Source of the DNA: Ramlibacter albus
Lineage (GTDB): Bacteria > Pseudomonadota > Gammaproteobacteria > Burkholderiales > Burkholderiaceae_C
Direction of reading: 5' to 3'
DNA: 64,000 nt
NCBI RefSeq assembly: GCF_014297445.1
Contig: NZ_JACORU010000001.1
Location: 744,001-808,000, forward strand
Within the stretch, counting starts at the first letter, position 1, and each line of letters begins with the position of its first letter. This document shows positions 1 through 10,826 of the stretch, in pieces. A program made the position numbers and the translations under genes. The notes below the pieces were generated by a model, which was given only the letters and a program-made list of their open reading frames with translations, was not told the DNA's origin and did not search any database.

Positions 1-141
1 CGACGAGAGCAGGACCCGGCGCAGCGCGTTGCCCAGCGTGTGGCCGTAGCCCCGCTCGAACGGCTCCAGGGTCACCTTGGCACGGTTGGTGCCGAGCTGC
101 TCCACGTTGATGGATTTGGGTTTCAGCAAATTGGTTTGCAT
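1..141 (-). CDS. rpoA: RNA polymerase alpha subunit, N-terminal fragment
   Basis: Partial gene running off the left edge; only the first 47 codons are present. RpoA nucleates RNA polymerase assembly and its C-terminal domain contacts UP elements and activators. The visible peptide starts [10 protein letters not shown] and contains the family signature around [15 protein letters not shown], which lies in the N-terminal dimerisation domain. It is the last visible gene of the alpha operon, 100 nt downstream of rpsD, the normal order in Burkholderiales (rpsM-rpsK-rpsD-rpoA-rplQ). The start is the ATG at 141. Identification rests on the highly conserved N-terminus and operon position. Confidence 0.97.
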   Translation of the reverse strand, partial: MQTNLLKPKSINVEQLGTNRAKVTLEPFERGYGHTLGNALRRVLLSS

Positions 142-241
142 GCAGGACTTTCCTTCTCAATACCCCCGGCTCGTTACACCGGTAAGGCTGGAACTAAAAA
201 AACCAAGTACGAGGAGGCGAAGCTGCCTCGTTATCGTCCGT

Positions 242-865
242 TTACCGCGAATACAGTTCGACGATCAGGGATTCGTTGATGTCGGCGCCGAATTCGTCGC
301 GGTCCGGGACCTTCTTGAAGGTGCCTTCGGCCTTGTCGGCGTTGAGCTCGATCCAGCCCGGGATGCCGACCTGCTGGGCGAGCTGCAGCGCTTCGACCAC
401 GCGGTTCTGCTTCTTGGACTTCTCGCGCACCGCGATCACGTCGCCGGCCTTGACCAGGTACGACGGGATGTTGACCGGCTGGCCGTTGACCGTGATCGCC
501 TTGTGGCTGACCAGCTGGCGCGCCTCGGCGCGGGTGGAGCCGAAGCCCATGCGGTATACGACGTTGTCCAGGCGGCACTCGAGCAGGAACAGCAGGTTGG
601 CACCCGTGTTGCCCTTGCGGCGCTCGGCCTCCTCGAAGTAGCGGCGGAACTGGCGCTCCAGCACGCCGTACATGCGCTTGACCTTCTGCTTCTCGCGCAG
701 CTGCAGGCCGAAGTCGCTGGTGCGCTGGCCCGACGTGCGGCCGTGCTGGCCGGGCTTGGAGTCGAACTTGGCCTTGTCGCTGATGGAGCGGCGGGCGCTC
801 TTCAGGAACAGGTCGGTGCCTTCACGGCGGGAGAGTTTGGCCTTGGGGCCGAGGTAACGTGCCAC
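242..865 (-). CDS. rpsD: 30S ribosomal protein S4
   Basis: Primary 16S rRNA binding protein that initiates 30S body assembly; in enterobacteria it is also the translational repressor of the alpha operon. The 207-residue product starts (M)ARYLGPKAK and has the usual N-terminal S4 region followed by an RNA-binding S4 domain at about residues 97-160. It has only one cysteine, so it is the zinc-free form. The start codon is GTG at 865, preceded by an AAAGGAAAG purine tract. The 89-nt gap to rpsK is unusually long for this operon and carries two strong hairpins (described separately). Confidence 0.98.
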   Translation of the reverse strand: MARYLGPKAKLSRREGTDLFLKSARRSISDKAKFDSKPGQHGRTSGQRTSDFGLQLREKQKVKRMYGVLERQFRRYFEEAERRKGNTGANLLFLLECRLDNVVYRMGFGSTRAEARQLVSHKAITVNGQPVNIPSYLVKAGDVIAVREKSKKQNRVVEALQLAQQVGIPGWIELNADKAEGTFKKVPDRDEFGADINESLIVELYSR

Positions 866-888
866 TTTCTCTTTCCTTTAAAACACTA

Positions 889-933
889 CCCCGGCCTGTT
901 GCCGGGGGAGCTTGCGCTGCGTGCAGCGCAAGC
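889..933 (-). other. Two back-to-back hairpins between rpsK and rpsD
   Basis: Seen directly: a perfect 10-bp stem (910-919 with 924-933, 4-nt loop) lies immediately next to a perfect 7-bp GC stem (889-895 with 901-907, 5-nt loop), all within the rpsK-rpsD gap. Neither is followed by a U tract in the direction of transcription, so a simple Rho-independent terminator is unlikely. They end about 23 nt before the rpsD GTG start and could limit or regulate rpsD translation or protect mRNA ends. Function is inference. Confidence 0.6.
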
Positions 934-954
934 GGTGGGCTTGGGTTGACTGAC

Positions 955-1359
955 TTAGATGCGGCGGCGCTTCTGCGGGCGGCAGCCGTTGTGCGGGACC
1001 GGCGTCACGTCGCTGATCGACGTGATGCGGATGCCCAGCGCGGCCAGCGCACGCACCGACGACTCGCGACCGGGGCCCGGGCCCTTGATCTCGACGTCGA
1101 GGTTCTTGATGCCCTGCTCGATCGCGGCGCGACCGGCCACTTCCGAGGCCACCTGGGCGGCGAACGGCGTGGACTTGCGCGAGCCCTTGAAGCCCTGGCC
1201 GCCGGAGGAGGCCCAGCTCAAGGCGTTGCCCTGGCGGTCGGTGATCGTGATGATCGTGTTGTTGAAGGACGCGTGCACGTGGCAGATGCCGTCCGACACG
1301 TTCTTGCGGACCTTCTTGCGCACTCGCTGCGCGGCGTTGCTGGCGGGAGCCTTGGCCAT
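955..1359 (-). CDS. rpsK: 30S ribosomal protein S11
   Basis: Component of the 30S platform near the mRNA exit channel, bound to the 690 region of 16S rRNA. The 134-residue product has the family core ([16 protein letters not shown]) and the conserved basic C-terminus ending [13 protein letters not shown]. Lies 18 nt downstream of rpsM and upstream of rpsD in the alpha operon. ATG start at 1359 with a GGAAGAGAG purine stretch before it. Length matches other betaproteobacterial S11 proteins. Confidence 0.98.
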   Translation of the reverse strand: MAKAPASNAAQRVRKKVRKNVSDGICHVHASFNNTIITITDRQGNALSWASSGGQGFKGSRKSTPFAAQVASEVAGRAAIEQGIKNLDVEIKGPGPGRESSVRALAALGIRITSISDVTPVPHNGCRPQKRRRI

Positions 1360-1377
1360 GTCTTATCTCTCTTCCCG

Positions 1378-1743
1378 TTATTTCTTCAGGGCCTGGGCGG
1401 CCTTGCGCGGGCCCTTGCGGGTGCGTGCGTTGGTACGCGTGCGCTGACCGCGCATCGGCAGGCCACGGCGGTGGCGGAAGCCCCGGTAGCAGCCGATGTC
1501 CATCAGGCGCTTGATGTTCATCGTGGTCTCGCGGCGCAGGTCGCCCTCGATCGTGAACTGGCCGATCTGGTCGCGGATCTTTTCCATCTCCGCGTCCGTC
1601 AGGTCCTTGATCTTCTTCGAGTAGGCGATGCCGCAGGCCTCGCAGATCTTGCGGGCGCGCGTGCGACCGATGCCGAAGATCGCCGTCAGGCCGATTTCGG
1701 CGTGCTGGTGCGGCGGGATGTTGATGCCGGCGATACGTGCCAT
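1378..1743 (-). CDS. rpsM: 30S ribosomal protein S13
   Basis: Head protein of the 30S subunit that bridges to the 50S subunit and whose basic tail reaches the P-site tRNA. The 121-residue product starts [14 protein letters not shown], has the helix-two-turn-helix core and the conserved [19 protein letters not shown] segment followed by a lysine-rich tail. First ribosomal gene of the alpha operon proper; rpmJ lies only 17 nt upstream, so it is probably co-transcribed with infA-rpmJ. Confidence 0.98.
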   Translation of the reverse strand: MARIAGINIPPHQHAEIGLTAIFGIGRTRARKICEACGIAYSKKIKDLTDAEMEKIRDQIGQFTIEGDLRRETTMNIKRLMDIGCYRGFRHRRGLPMRGQRTRTNARTRKGPRKAAQALKK

Positions 1744-1760
1744 GTCGATTCCTCTGAAAC

Positions 1761-1874
1761 TTAACCTTGACGCTGCTTGTGGCGCGGATCGGTGCAGATC
1801 ACGCGGACAACGCCCTTGCGGCGGATGATCTTGCAGTTGCGGCAGATCTTCTTGACGGAAGCCGAAACTCTCAT
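1761..1874 (-). CDS. rpmJ: 50S ribosomal protein L36
   Basis: A 37-residue gene found by reading between rpsM and infA; it starts [14 protein letters not shown] and ends [10 protein letters not shown]36 binds 23S rRNA late in 50S assembly. It carries the C-x2-C ... C-x4-H set (CRNC, then CTDPRH), so this is the zinc-binding (C+) version. An AGGAGAAAGAAC tract precedes the ATG at 1874. infA ends 27 nt upstream and rpsM begins 17 nt downstream. Confidence 0.96.
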   Translation of the reverse strand: MRVSASVKKICRNCKIIRRKGVVRVICTDPRHKQRQG

Positions 1875-1901
1875 GTTCTTTCTCCTAAAACTCGCCCGCC
1901 C

Positions 1902-2120
1902 TTACTTGGCGCGGAAAACAATTCGTGCCCGCGACAAGTCGTAGGGCGTCAGTTCCACGGTGACCTTGTCACCCGGGAGGATGCGGATGTAGTGCATCCG
2001 CATCTTTCCCGAAATATGCCCGAGCACCACGTGCCCGTTTTCCAGCTTCACTCGAAACGTCGCATTGGGAAGGTTCTCGACCACTTCCCCCTGCATCTGG
2101 ATGACGTCGTCCTTCGCCAT
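1902..2120 (-). CDS. infA: Translation initiation factor IF-1
   Basis: Small OB-fold factor that occupies the ribosomal A site during initiation with IF-2 and IF-3. The 72-residue product ([20 protein letters not shown] start, [12 protein letters not shown] end) is full length and has the typical [23 protein letters not shown] core. Its ATG sits one nucleotide after the secY stop codon, which suggests translational coupling. Location between secY and rpmJ is the usual betaproteobacterial arrangement. Confidence 0.97.
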   Translation of the reverse strand: MAKDDVIQMQGEVVENLPNATFRVKLENGHVVLGHISGKMRMHYIRILPGDKVTVELTPYDLSRARIVFRAK

Positions 2121-2121
2121 T

Positions 2122-3441
2122 TCAGCCGCCCAGCGACGTCTTGAAATTGGCCTTCTTCAGCAGGCTCTCGTACTGCTGGCTCATGAGGTAGTTCTGCACC
2201 TGGGCCATGAAGTCCATGGTGACCACCACGATGATCAGCAGCGAGGTGCCGCCGAAATAGAAGGGCACGTTGTACTTCAGGATCAGGAACTCCGGCAGCA
2301 GGCAGACGAAGGTGATGTACACCGCGCCCGCCAGCGTGAGGCGAACCAGGATCTTGTCGATGTAGCGGGCGGTCTGGTCGCCGGGACGGATCCCGGGGAT
2401 GAACGCTCCGCTCTTCTTCAGGTTGTCGGCGGTCTCGCGGCTGTTGAACACGAGCGCCGTGTAGAAGAAGCAGAAGAACACGATGGCGCTGGCGTACAGC
2501 ATCACGTAGATCGGCTGGCCGGGGGTCAGCGTCGCCGCGATGTCCTTCAGCCACGTCATCGACTCGCCCGCCGAGAACCAGCTGACGACCGTGGCCGGCA
2601 GCAGGATGATCGACGACGCGAAGATCGGCGGGATCACGCCCGACATGTTCAGCTTCAGCGGCAGGTGCGACGACTGGCCGCCGTACACCTTGTTGCCGAC
2701 CTGGCGCCGCGCGTAGTTCACGAGGATCTTGCGCTGGCCGCGCTCGACGAACACCACGAAGTACGTGACGGCCGCGACCACGATGCAGATGATGATGGCC
2801 GTCAGCGGCCCCATCGCGCCCGTGCGCACCAGCTCCAGCAGACCGCCGATCGCGTTGGGCAGCCCGGCGGCGATGCCCGCGAAGATCAGGATCGAGATGC
2901 CGTTGCCCAAGCCCCGCTCGGTGATCTGCTCGCCCAGCCACATCAGGAACATCGTGCCGGCCGTGAGGCTGACCATCGCCGTGAGGCGGAAGCCCATGCC
3001 CGGGCTGGCCACGAGGCCGGCGGAGCTTTCCAGCGCCACGGCGATGCCCAGCGACTGGAAGATCGCCAGGCCCAGCGTGCCCCAGCGCGTGTACTGCGTG
3101 ATCTTGCGGCGGCCCGCCTCGCCCTCTTTCTTCAGCTGCTCGAACGTGGGGACCACGTACGTGAGCAGCTGCATGATGATCGAGGCCGAGATGTACGGCA
3201 TGATGCCCAGCGCGAACACCGTGAACCGCGAGAGCGCACCGCCCGAGAACATGTTGAACAGGCTCAGGATGCCGCCCTGCTGGCCCTTGAACAGCTGCGC
3301 GAGCTGGTCGGGGTTGATGCCGGGCACCGGGATGTGCGCGCCGATGCGGTAGACGACCAGCGCGAGCAAAAGGAACACCAGCCGGCGACGCAGGTCGCCG
3401 AACTTGCCGGTCTTCGCGATTTGTGCAGCGCTAGTTGCCAC
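2122..3441 (-). CDS. secY: Protein translocase subunit SecY
   Basis: Channel-forming subunit of the SecYEG inner-membrane translocon. The 439-residue product has the ten expected hydrophobic segments; recognisable landmarks are the N-terminal [14 protein letters not shown], the TM2 plug region [23 protein letters not shown] and the cytoplasmic [15 protein letters not shown] loop that binds SecA and ribosomes. The start is GTG at 3441 (no ATG gives the conserved N-terminus). Downstream of rplO by 30 nt and followed after 1 nt by infA, as expected for the spc operon. Confidence 0.98.
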   Translation of the reverse strand: MATSAAQIAKTGKFGDLRRRLVFLLLALVVYRIGAHIPVPGINPDQLAQLFKGQQGGILSLFNMFSGGALSRFTVFALGIMPYISASIIMQLLTYVVPTFEQLKKEGEAGRRKITQYTRWGTLGLAIFQSLGIAVALESSAGLVASPGMGFRLTAMVSLTAGTMFLMWLGEQITERGLGNGISILIFAGIAAGLPNAIGGLLELVRTGAMGPLTAIIICIVVAAVTYFVVFVERGQRKILVNYARRQVGNKVYGGQSSHLPLKLNMSGVIPPIFASSIILLPATVVSWFSAGESMTWLKDIAATLTPGQPIYVMLYASAIVFFCFFYTALVFNSRETADNLKKSGAFIPGIRPGDQTARYIDKILVRLTLAGAVYITFVCLLPEFLILKYNVPFYFGGTSLLIIVVVTMDFMAQVQNYLMSQQYESLLKKANFKTSLGG

Positions 3442-3471
3442 GTCGGTCCTTGGAAGTCAGAGACATCCTGC

Positions 3472-3903
3472 TCAGTTGAGGCTGCCGCCGGCCGCTTCAA
3501 TGGCGGCCTTGGCGCCGGCGGTGGCGCCGATGCCCGTCAGCTTCACGGCGCGCTTGAGCTCGCCGGACTTGATCACCTTCACGTTCTGGACGATCTGGCC
3601 CACCAGCTTGGCCTGCTTGAGGGCCAGGAGGTCGACCTCGGCCGCGCCCAGCTTCTCCAGCTGCGCCAGCGTCACTTCGCCGTTGAACTTCAGGTTGTGC
3701 GACTTGAAGCCGCGCTTGGGCAGGCGGCGCTGCAGCGGCATCTGGCCGCCTTCGAAGCCGACCTTGTGGTAGCCGCCCGCACGGGACTTCTGGCCCTTGT
3801 GGCCGCGGCCGGCGGTCTTGCCCAGGCCGGAGCCGATGCCGCGGCCGACGCGGCGGCGGGGCTTCTTGGAGCCGTCAGCCGGCTTGATGGTATTGAGTTC
3901 CAT
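3472..3903 (-). CDS. rplO: 50S ribosomal protein L15
   Basis: Late-assembly 50S protein interacting with several 23S domains. The 143-residue product has the glycine- and lysine-rich extended N-terminus ([23 protein letters not shown]) and a globular C-terminal half ending [12 protein letters not shown] at 3903, 2 nt after the rpmD stop codon. Order rpmD-rplO-secY is standard. Confidence 0.98.
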   Translation of the reverse strand: MELNTIKPADGSKKPRRRVGRGIGSGLGKTAGRGHKGQKSRAGGYHKVGFEGGQMPLQRRLPKRGFKSHNLKFNGEVTLAQLEKLGAAEVDLLALKQAKLVGQIVQNVKVIKSGELKRAVKLTGIGATAGAKAAIEAAGGSLN

Positions 3904-3905
3904 GA

Positions 3906-4094
3906 TCAGAGCACCTTCACCAGGTAATCGATCTTGTTGATCATCCCGCGCACGGCCGGCGTGTCTTCCAGCTCGCTCACGGAGTTGAGCTTGCGCAGGC
4001 CCAGGCCGCGCACGGTGGCGCGGTGGTCGGCCTTGGTGCCGATCGGGCTGCGAACCAGCTGGACCTTCACCGTCTTCTGTTGTTGGTTAGCCAT
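3906..4094 (-). CDS. rpmD: 50S ribosomal protein L30
   Basis: Small 50S protein of the ferredoxin-like L30 fold. 62 residues, starting [19 protein letters not shown] and containing the conserved GLGLRKLNS turn and [13 protein letters not shown] end. Lies 10 nt after rpsE and 2 nt before rplO in the spc operon. Its lower conservation elsewhere makes operon context part of the evidence. Confidence 0.96.
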   Translation of the reverse strand: MANQQQKTVKVQLVRSPIGTKADHRATVRGLGLRKLNSVSELEDTPAVRGMINKIDYLVKVL

Positions 4095-4104
4095 TTGCTG
4101 CTCC

Positions 4105-4626
4105 TCAGGCGGTGAAGATCTCTTCGACCGACTTGCCGCGCTTGGCCGCCACTTCCGAGGGAGTGGTGGAGTTCTTCAGCGCGTCGAACGTGGCGCGGAC
4201 CATGTTGTACGGGTTGGTCGAACCGTGGCTCTTGGCCACGATGTCGGTGATGCCCATGACTTCGAACACGGCACGCATCGGGCCGCCGGCGATGATGCCG
4301 GTACCCTTGGGGGCCGGCGCCATCATCACGCGGGCGGCGCCGTGGTGGCCGGTGACCGCATGGTGGATCGTGCCGTTCTTCAGCGTGACCTTGGTCATGC
4401 CGCGGCGCGCTTCTTCCATCGCCTTCTGCACGGCCGCGGGCACTTCCTTGGACTTGCCCTTGCCCATGCCGACGCGGCCGTCGCCGTCGCCGACCACGGT
4501 GAGCGCCGCGAAGCCGAGGATACGGCCGCCCTTCACCACCTTGGTCACGCGGTTGACCGCGATCATCTTCTCGCGCAGGCCGTCTTCCGGACCGTCACCC
4601 TGCGTCTTCGCTTGAACTTTTGCCAT
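4105..4626 (-). CDS. rpsE: 30S ribosomal protein S5
   Basis: 30S protein needed for decoding accuracy and mRNA unwinding at the entry channel. The 173-residue product has the N-terminal double-stranded-RNA-binding-like domain ([20 protein letters not shown], about residues 25-45) and the C-terminal domain with [19 protein letters not shown]. Located between rplR and rpmD. ATG at 4626. Confidence 0.98.
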   Translation of the reverse strand: MAKVQAKTQGDGPEDGLREKMIAVNRVTKVVKGGRILGFAALTVVGDGDGRVGMGKGKSKEVPAAVQKAMEEARRGMTKVTLKNGTIHHAVTGHHGAARVMMAPAPKGTGIIAGGPMRAVFEVMGITDIVAKSHGSTNPYNMVRATFDALKNSTTPSEVAAKRGKSVEEIFTA

Positions 4627-4643
4627 CTTGGTATCCGTGTCCG

Positions 4644-5009
4644 TTAGAACTGCAGGCCCGCTTCACGGGCGGCCTCGGCCAGCGCCTTGACGCGGCCGTG
4701 ATACGCGAAACCGGCGCGGTCGAAGGCGACCTTCTCGACGCCGGCGGCCTTGGCCTTCTCGGCGATGCGCTTGCCGATCAGCGCGGCGGCGGCGGCATTG
4801 CCGCCCTTGCCCACGGTGCCGAGCTCCTTGCGGATGTCGGCCTCGACCGTCGAAGCGGAAGCCAGCACCTTGGAGCCGTCGCCCGAGATCACGCTCGCGT
4901 AGATGTGCAGGTTGGTGCGGTTCACCGTCAGGCGGGCCGTACCCTGCGTCGCGATCCGGATGCGGGTTTGCTTCGCACGGCGCAGACGCTGCTCTTTCTT
5001 GTTCAACAT
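4644..5009 (-). CDS. rplR: 50S ribosomal protein L18
   Basis: 5S rRNA-binding protein of the central protuberance, working with L5. Two in-frame ATGs occur, at 5015 and 5009. The AAGGAG sequence at 5017-5022 is only 1 nt from the first but 7 nt from the second, so the 121-residue form starting [11 protein letters not shown] is preferred; this also matches the usual length of betaproteobacterial L18. Conserved features include [13 protein letters not shown] and the C-terminal [24 protein letters not shown]. Confidence 0.97.
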   Translation of the reverse strand: MLNKKEQRLRRAKQTRIRIATQGTARLTVNRTNLHIYASVISGDGSKVLASASTVEADIRKELGTVGKGGNAAAAALIGKRIAEKAKAAGVEKVAFDRAGFAYHGRVKALAEAAREAGLQF

Positions 5010-5020
5010 CGTCATGCTCC

Positions 5021-5554
5021 TTACTTCTTCTTGGTCTCTTTGATCGTGATCTTCTCGTCCGCGTAGCGGATGCCCTTGCCCTTGTAGGGCTCGGGCGGGC
5101 GGACGGCACGGATCTCGGCGGCCAACTGGCCCACGCGCTGGCGATCGGCACCCTTCACGAGGATTTCCGTCGGCGTGGGGGTGGCGAACGTGATGCCCGC
5201 AGGGGCTTCGACGTTCACGGGGTGGCTGTAGCCGACCGCGAGGTTCAGCTTGGAGCCCTGCACGGCGGCCTTGTAGCCGACGCCCACGAGCGTGAGCTTC
5301 TTCTCGAAGCCCTTCGTGACGCCCAGCACCATGTTGTTCACCAGCTGGCGCATGGTGCCGCTCATGGCGTTGGCTTCGCGCGAATCGTTCGCGGGCTCGA
5401 AGGACAGCTTGCCGTCCTTGGAGGCCACCTTCACCAGCGCGTTCGTGGCCAGGCGCAGCTCGCCGCCCTTGCCCTTCACGCTGATCTGGTCTTCCTTGAT
5501 TTCGACGTTGACGTCCTTCGGGACTTCAACGGGCATTTTTCCGACTCGGGACAT
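5021..5554 (-). CDS. rplF: 50S ribosomal protein L6
   Basis: 50S protein near the GTPase-associated centre. The 177-residue product consists of two related L6 domains; the start [12 protein letters not shown] and the C-terminal signature [16 protein letters not shown] are diagnostic. Ends KETKKK. Sits 11 nt upstream of the preferred rplR start and 17 nt downstream of rpsH. Confidence 0.98.
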   Translation of the reverse strand: MSRVGKMPVEVPKDVNVEIKEDQISVKGKGGELRLATNALVKVASKDGKLSFEPANDSREANAMSGTMRQLVNNMVLGVTKGFEKKLTLVGVGYKAAVQGSKLNLAVGYSHPVNVEAPAGITFATPTPTEILVKGADRQRVGQLAAEIRAVRPPEPYKGKGIRYADEKITIKETKKK

Positions 5555-5571
5555 TTCTCTTTACCTCCCGC

Positions 5572-5967
5572 TTAAGCGACGTAGCAAAGGACTTCGCCGC
5601 CGACGCCGCTGGCGCGGGCCTTGCGGTCCGTCATCACGCCCTTGGGGGTCGTCACGATGGCGACGCCCAGGCCGTTCATGACCTGGGGGATGGCGCCGAC
5701 GCCCTTGTACACGCGCAGGCCGGGGCGGCTCACGCGCTCGAGGCGCTCGATGACCGGGCGGCCGGCGTAGTACTTCAGGGCGATCTCGAGCTCGGTCTTG
5801 CCGCCTTCGGTCTTGACCTGGAAGCCGTCGATGTAGCCCTCGTCCTTCAGCACCTGGGCGATGGCCACCTTCACCTTGGAAGAGGGCACCGTCACCGAGG
5901 ACTTGGCGACCATCTGCGCATTGCGGATGCGCGTCAGCAGGTCGGCGATGGGATCACTCATGCTCAT
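5572..5967 (-). CDS. rpsH: 30S ribosomal protein S8
   Basis: Primary 16S rRNA-binding protein of the platform; in E. coli it also represses the spc operon at the rplX-rplE region. The 131-residue product starts [18 protein letters not shown] and ends with the conserved [22 protein letters not shown]. An in-frame second Met two codons later is an alternative start, but the first lies next to AGGAGAGACAGAC. Confidence 0.98.
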   Translation of the reverse strand: MSMSDPIADLLTRIRNAQMVAKSSVTVPSSKVKVAIAQVLKDEGYIDGFQVKTEGGKTELEIALKYYAGRPVIERLERVSRPGLRVYKGVGAIPQVMNGLGVAIVTTPKGVMTDRKARASGVGGEVLCYVA

Positions 5968-5985
5968 GTCTGTCTCTCCTCGCGC

Positions 5986-6291
5986 TTACCAGCTGGCCTT
6001 GACCACGCCCGGGATGTCGCCCGTGAAGGCCATCTCGCGGATCTTGTTGCGGGCCAGGCCGAACTGGCGGAACGTGCCGCGCGGACGGCCGGTGATTTCG
6101 CAGCGGTTGCGCTGGCGCGTGGGGTTCGCGTTGCGGGGCAGCTTCTGCAGGGAGTCGCGCGCGGCGGCACGCTCTTCTTCGCTGCGCTTGGCATCGTTGG
6201 CGATGGCCTTGAGCTCCTCGTACTTCTTGGCGTACTTGGAGACCAGCTTTTCGCGCTTGAGTTCGCGCTGGATCAGTGCGGTTTTAGCCAC
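5986..6291 (-). CDS. rpsN: 30S ribosomal protein S14, zinc-independent form
   Basis: 30S head assembly protein. The product has 101 residues, the long form, and the C-terminal signature [28 protein letters not shown] has one cysteine rather than the CxxC pairs of the zinc-ribbon version, so it is the C-minus type typical of proteobacteria. Located between rplE and rpsH. Confidence 0.98.
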   Translation of the reverse strand: MAKTALIQRELKREKLVSKYAKKYEELKAIANDAKRSEEERAAARDSLQKLPRNANPTRQRNRCEITGRPRGTFRQFGLARNKIREMAFTGDIPGVVKASW

Positions 6292-6300
6292 GATGCACCT

Positions 6301-6840
6301 TCAGTTCTTGAACGGGAATTTGAAGCCGGCCAGGAGCGCCTTGGCTTCCTCGTCGGTCTTCGCCGTGGTCGTGATGGAGATGTTCAGACCGCGGATCGCG
6401 TCGACCTTGTCGTACTCGATCTCGGGGAAGATGATCTGCTCTTTCACGCCGATGTTGTAGTTGCCGCGGCCGTCGAAGGCGCGGCCGGACACGCCGCGGA
6501 AGTCGCGCACGCGGGGCAGCGCGACCGTCACGAAACGGTCCAGGAATTCGTACATGCGGTTGCCGCGCAGCGTGACCATCGTTCCGATGGCCTGGCCTTC
6601 GCGGATCTTGAAGCCGGCGATGGCCTTCTTGGCCTTCGTCACGACGGGCTTCTGGCCGGCGATCTTGGTCAGGTCGCCGACGGCGTTTTCCATGACCTTC
6701 TTGTCCGCCACGGCCTCGCTCACGCCCATGTTCAGCGTGATCTTGGTGATGCGCGGCACCTGCATCGGCGACTTGTAGCCGAACTTGGCGGTCAGCTCGG
6801 GAGCGACCTTGGTGCGATAGTGTTCTTGGAAGCGGGACAT
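6301..6840 (-). CDS. rplE: 50S ribosomal protein L5
   Basis: 5S rRNA-binding protein of the central protuberance that contacts P-site tRNA. 179 residues, starting [20 protein letters not shown]; conserved segments include [36 protein letters not shown] and the C-terminal [20 protein letters not shown]. Its ATG lies 2 nt after the rplX stop. Confidence 0.98.
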   Translation of the reverse strand: MSRFQEHYRTKVAPELTAKFGYKSPMQVPRITKITLNMGVSEAVADKKVMENAVGDLTKIAGQKPVVTKAKKAIAGFKIREGQAIGTMVTLRGNRMYEFLDRFVTVALPRVRDFRGVSGRAFDGRGNYNIGVKEQIIFPEIEYDKVDAIRGLNISITTTAKTDEEAKALLAGFKFPFKN

Positions 6841-6842
6841 GA

Positions 6843-7160
6843 TCAGGCCACCTTGATTTCTTCGCCGGAGGACTTGAACACGCGCGTGCGCTTCTCGCCT
6901 TCCGTCTTGATGCCCACGCGGTCAGCCTTGCCGGTGGCGGGGTTGAAGATCGCGACGTTGGACTGGTGGATGGGCATGGCCTTCTCCACGATGCCGCCGG
7001 TCGTGCCCTTCATGGGGTTAGGCTTGGTGTGCTTCTTCACCAGGTTGATGCCCTCGACCACGATGTAGTCGGCATCCTTGCGCAGCTGCACGCGGCCGCG
7101 CTTGCCCTTGTCCTTGCCGGCCAGCACGATGACTTCGTCACCCTTGCGGATCTTGTTCAT
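6843..7160 (-). CDS. rplX: 50S ribosomal protein L24
   Basis: Assembly-initiator protein of the 50S subunit. 105 residues with the N-terminal KOW motif ([21 protein letters not shown], residues 3-23) and the conserved KKHTKPNP and [15 protein letters not shown] blocks. Follows rplN by 9 nt in the spc operon. Confidence 0.98.
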   Translation of the reverse strand: MNKIRKGDEVIVLAGKDKGKRGRVQLRKDADYIVVEGINLVKKHTKPNPMKGTTGGIVEKAMPIHQSNVAIFNPATGKADRVGIKTEGEKRTRVFKSSGEEIKVA

Positions 7161-7169
7161 GACGGTTCC

Positions 7170-7538
7170 TTACAGGACTTCGGGCGCCAGCGACACGATC
7201 TTCATGAACTTCTCCGTGCGCAGCTCGCGCGTCACGGGGCCGAAGATGCGGGTGCCGATGGGCTCCAGCTTGTTGTTGAGCAGCACGGCGGCATTGCCGT
7301 CGAACTTGACCAGGGAGCCGTCGGCGCGGCGAATGCCCTTGGCGGTGCGAACGACGACGGCGCTGTAGACCTCGCCCTTCTTCACGCGGCCACGGGGCGC
7401 GGCTTCCTTGATGCTCACCTTGATGATGTCGCCCACGCTGGCGTAGCGACGCTTGGAACCGCCGAGCACCTTGATGCAAAGAACGGACTTCGCACCGGTG
7501 TTGTCGGCGACTTCGAGCCGAGATTCAGTCTGGATCAT
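7170..7538 (-). CDS. rplN: 50S ribosomal protein L14
   Basis: 50S protein forming the intersubunit bridge and the RsfS silencing site. The 122-residue product beginning [17 protein letters not shown] is full length; an in-frame ATG 14 codons upstream would add residues absent from the family and is rejected. First gene of the spc operon here: instead of rpsQ and the S10 operon, glpD lies upstream on the same strand, so the S10 genes are either elsewhere or separated. Confidence 0.97.
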   Translation of the reverse strand: MIQTESRLEVADNTGAKSVLCIKVLGGSKRRYASVGDIIKVSIKEAAPRGRVKKGEVYSAVVVRTAKGIRRADGSLVKFDGNAAVLLNNKLEPIGTRIFGPVTRELRTEKFMKIVSLAPEVL

Positions 7539-7645
7539 TTCGTTTATTCCCAACTTGTCCCGAAACCCCCGAGGGAACATCCCTCAGGCCATCGGGGCAG
7601 TCTTGGGCCCGCCGTCGCTTCTTGCGAAACTTCGAATGGGCAGAA

Positions 7646-7667
7646 GCTCGCCTACCAAAAGGCGAGC
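7646..7667 (-). other. Leader hairpin of the spc operon
   Basis: A perfect 7-bp GC-rich stem (7646-7652 with 7661-7667, 8-nt loop) sits directly after the predicted transcription start of the rplN promoter, so it would form the extreme 5' end of the spc mRNA. Alternatively it could act as a weak terminator for glpKD, but no U run follows it. A 5' stem of this kind often protects mRNA from 5'-dependent decay; function here is inference. Confidence 0.45.
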
Positions 7668-7672
7668 CCGCG

Positions 7673-7700
7673 ATTATGACCGATCTGGCTGGATTGTCAA
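7673..7700 (-). promoter_or_regulatory. Sigma-70 promoter of the spc ribosomal operon
   Basis: Read on the minus strand: a perfect TTGACA -35 element (7695-7700), 16-nt spacer, and a CATAAT -10 element (7673-7678) that differs from consensus only at the first base. The expected start point is near 7666, giving a leader of roughly 128 nt before rplN. It lies in the 169-nt gap between glpD and rplN. A promoter this close to consensus suits a strongly expressed ribosomal operon. Confidence 0.8.
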
Positions 7701-7707
7701 ACGGGGG

Positions 7708-9276
7708 CTATTGTGGCAACTCCGTGTAGCTGCGCGCCAGCGCCTGGAAGGCCTCGACCTGGGGGTCGACGCCGGTCTCCTCACGCAGGATGGCCCCCAC
7801 TTCCGGCGCGAGCTCGGCCGCCATCGCCGCATCGAGGAACAGCAACCGGACGCGACGGGCCAGCACGTCCTCGGCGGTTCGGGCGTACTCGCGGCGGGCC
7901 GCGAACCGGACCATGGCTTCGGTCAGGCCGCCGCCGAGCTTGCGGCCGCTGCCGGGCAGGGACCCCACCAAGCCGGCTTCGCCTCCATATATATGCGGGC
8001 CTTGCGCGGCGCTCAGGGAAACGGGCGCGCCGCGCAGGTCGGTTGCGCCCACGAGCGGCAAGTTAGTGGTCACACCCGGTCTTGCCCTCGGCAGGAGCTG
8101 CGCACCGAAACACTTCTCGAGGACGTCCTCCGCCATGGCCCGGTAGGTCGTCCACTTGCCGCCGGTCACGGTGACCAGCCCGCTGCGGCTGACCAGCACC
8201 GTGTGCTCGCGGCTGAGCGCCTTGGTGGACTCGCCGTCCTCGCCCAGCGGCTTGACCAGGGGACGCAGCCCGACCCAGATGCTGCGGATGTCCCGCGGCT
8301 GCGGGGCCCTGACGAGGTAGCGCGCCGACTCGCCGAGGATGAACGCCAACTCGTCCTTGAACGGGCGGGGCTCGCGCGGCAGGTCGGAGCGGGGCGTATC
8401 GGTGGTGCCGAGGATCACCTTGCCGAGCCACGGCACGCCGAAAAGCACCCGGCCGTCCACCGTCTTGGGCACCATGAGCGCGTGGTCGCCCGGCAGGAAT
8501 TCCTTGTCGACCACGACGTGGACACCTTGGCTCGGCGCCACCATGGGCTTGACCGCGCGGCCGATGGCCTGCCCATCCTGTTGGCGCAACTCGTCGACCC
8601 AGACGCCCGCGGCGTTGATCACGCACTTGGCGTGCACGCGGTATTCGCGGCCGGTTTCCTGGTCGCGGCAGGCCAGGCCGACCACCTTGCCGTTCTCGTG
8701 CAGCAGGCCTGTCGTGCAACAGTAATTGACGAGGAGCGCGCCGCGTTCGGCGGCCGTGCGCGCCAGCGCGAGCGCGAGCCGGGCATCGTCGAACTGCCCG
8801 TCCCAGTACTTCACGCCGCCCTTGAGCCCATCCGGCTTCGCTGTCGGCAGGCAGGCCAGCGTGCGCGAGCGGCTGAGGAACTCCGTCGCCCCGAGCCCGG
8901 CCGATCCCGCCAGCGCGTCGTACATCTTGAGCCCGGCGCCATAGAACGGCGTCTCCCACAGTTTGTACGAAGGCATGACGAAGGCCAGTGGCTGCGCCAG
9001 GTGCGGCGCGTTGCGCAGCAGTGTCGTGCGTTCGTGCAGCGCCTCGCGCACGAGCGAAATGTTGCCCTGCGCAAGGTAGCGCACGCCGCCATGGACCAGC
9101 TTTGTCGCCCGCGACGACGTGCCCTTCGCGAAATCGTGCGATTCCACGAGCACGACGCTGAAACCGCGGGCGGCAGCGTCCAGCGCCACGCCCAGCCCGG
9201 TTGCCCCACCGCCCACGATTGCCAGGTCATACGTGTGCGGCCGGGCCAGCCGCTCCACCAATTCTTGTCGCTTCAT
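7708..9276 (-). CDS. glpD: Aerobic glycerol-3-phosphate dehydrogenase
   Basis: FAD enzyme at the inner membrane that oxidises sn-glycerol 3-phosphate to dihydroxyacetone phosphate and feeds electrons to quinone. The 522-residue product has the N-terminal dinucleotide-binding motif IVGGGATGLGVALDAAARG, the GTSSRATKLVHGGVRYL segment typical of GlpD and the C-terminal domain after VTGGKWTTYR. The reading frame is open far upstream, but the ATG at 9276 gives the normal N-terminus and starts 7 nt after the glpK stop. Forms a glpK-glpD operon. Confidence 0.96.
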   Translation of the reverse strand: MKRQELVERLARPHTYDLAIVGGGATGLGVALDAAARGFSVVLVESHDFAKGTSSRATKLVHGGVRYLAQGNISLVREALHERTTLLRNAPHLAQPLAFVMPSYKLWETPFYGAGLKMYDALAGSAGLGATEFLSRSRTLACLPTAKPDGLKGGVKYWDGQFDDARLALALARTAAERGALLVNYCCTTGLLHENGKVVGLACRDQETGREYRVHAKCVINAAGVWVDELRQQDGQAIGRAVKPMVAPSQGVHVVVDKEFLPGDHALMVPKTVDGRVLFGVPWLGKVILGTTDTPRSDLPREPRPFKDELAFILGESARYLVRAPQPRDIRSIWVGLRPLVKPLGEDGESTKALSREHTVLVSRSGLVTVTGGKWTTYRAMAEDVLEKCFGAQLLPRARPGVTTNLPLVGATDLRGAPVSLSAAQGPHIYGGEAGLVGSLPGSGRKLGGGLTEAMVRFAARREYARTAEDVLARRVRLLFLDAAMAAELAPEVGAILREETGVDPQVEAFQALARSYTELPQ

Positions 9277-9283
9277 GTCCCCG

Positions 9284-10777
<1,494 letters not shown>

Positions 10778-10826
10778 GGGCCCGCAGCGTAACTCAAGCT
10801 TCCCGCAGGAACTAGACTCGCTTGCG

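Noticed and set aside
2065..3927. 620-codon open frame antisense to secY and rplO
   Set aside because: High GC keeps the opposite strand open; its translation is low-complexity and Arg/His/Gln-rich, and the sense frames are unmistakable ribosomal and SecY proteins.
7539..7580. Upstream ATG for rplN at 7580
   Set aside because: It adds 14 residues not found in L14 proteins; the family starts at MIQTESRL.
7646..7667. Rho-independent terminator of glpKD
   Set aside because: The stem lacks a U tract and lies just downstream of the predicted spc promoter start, so it is better seen as a leader hairpin.
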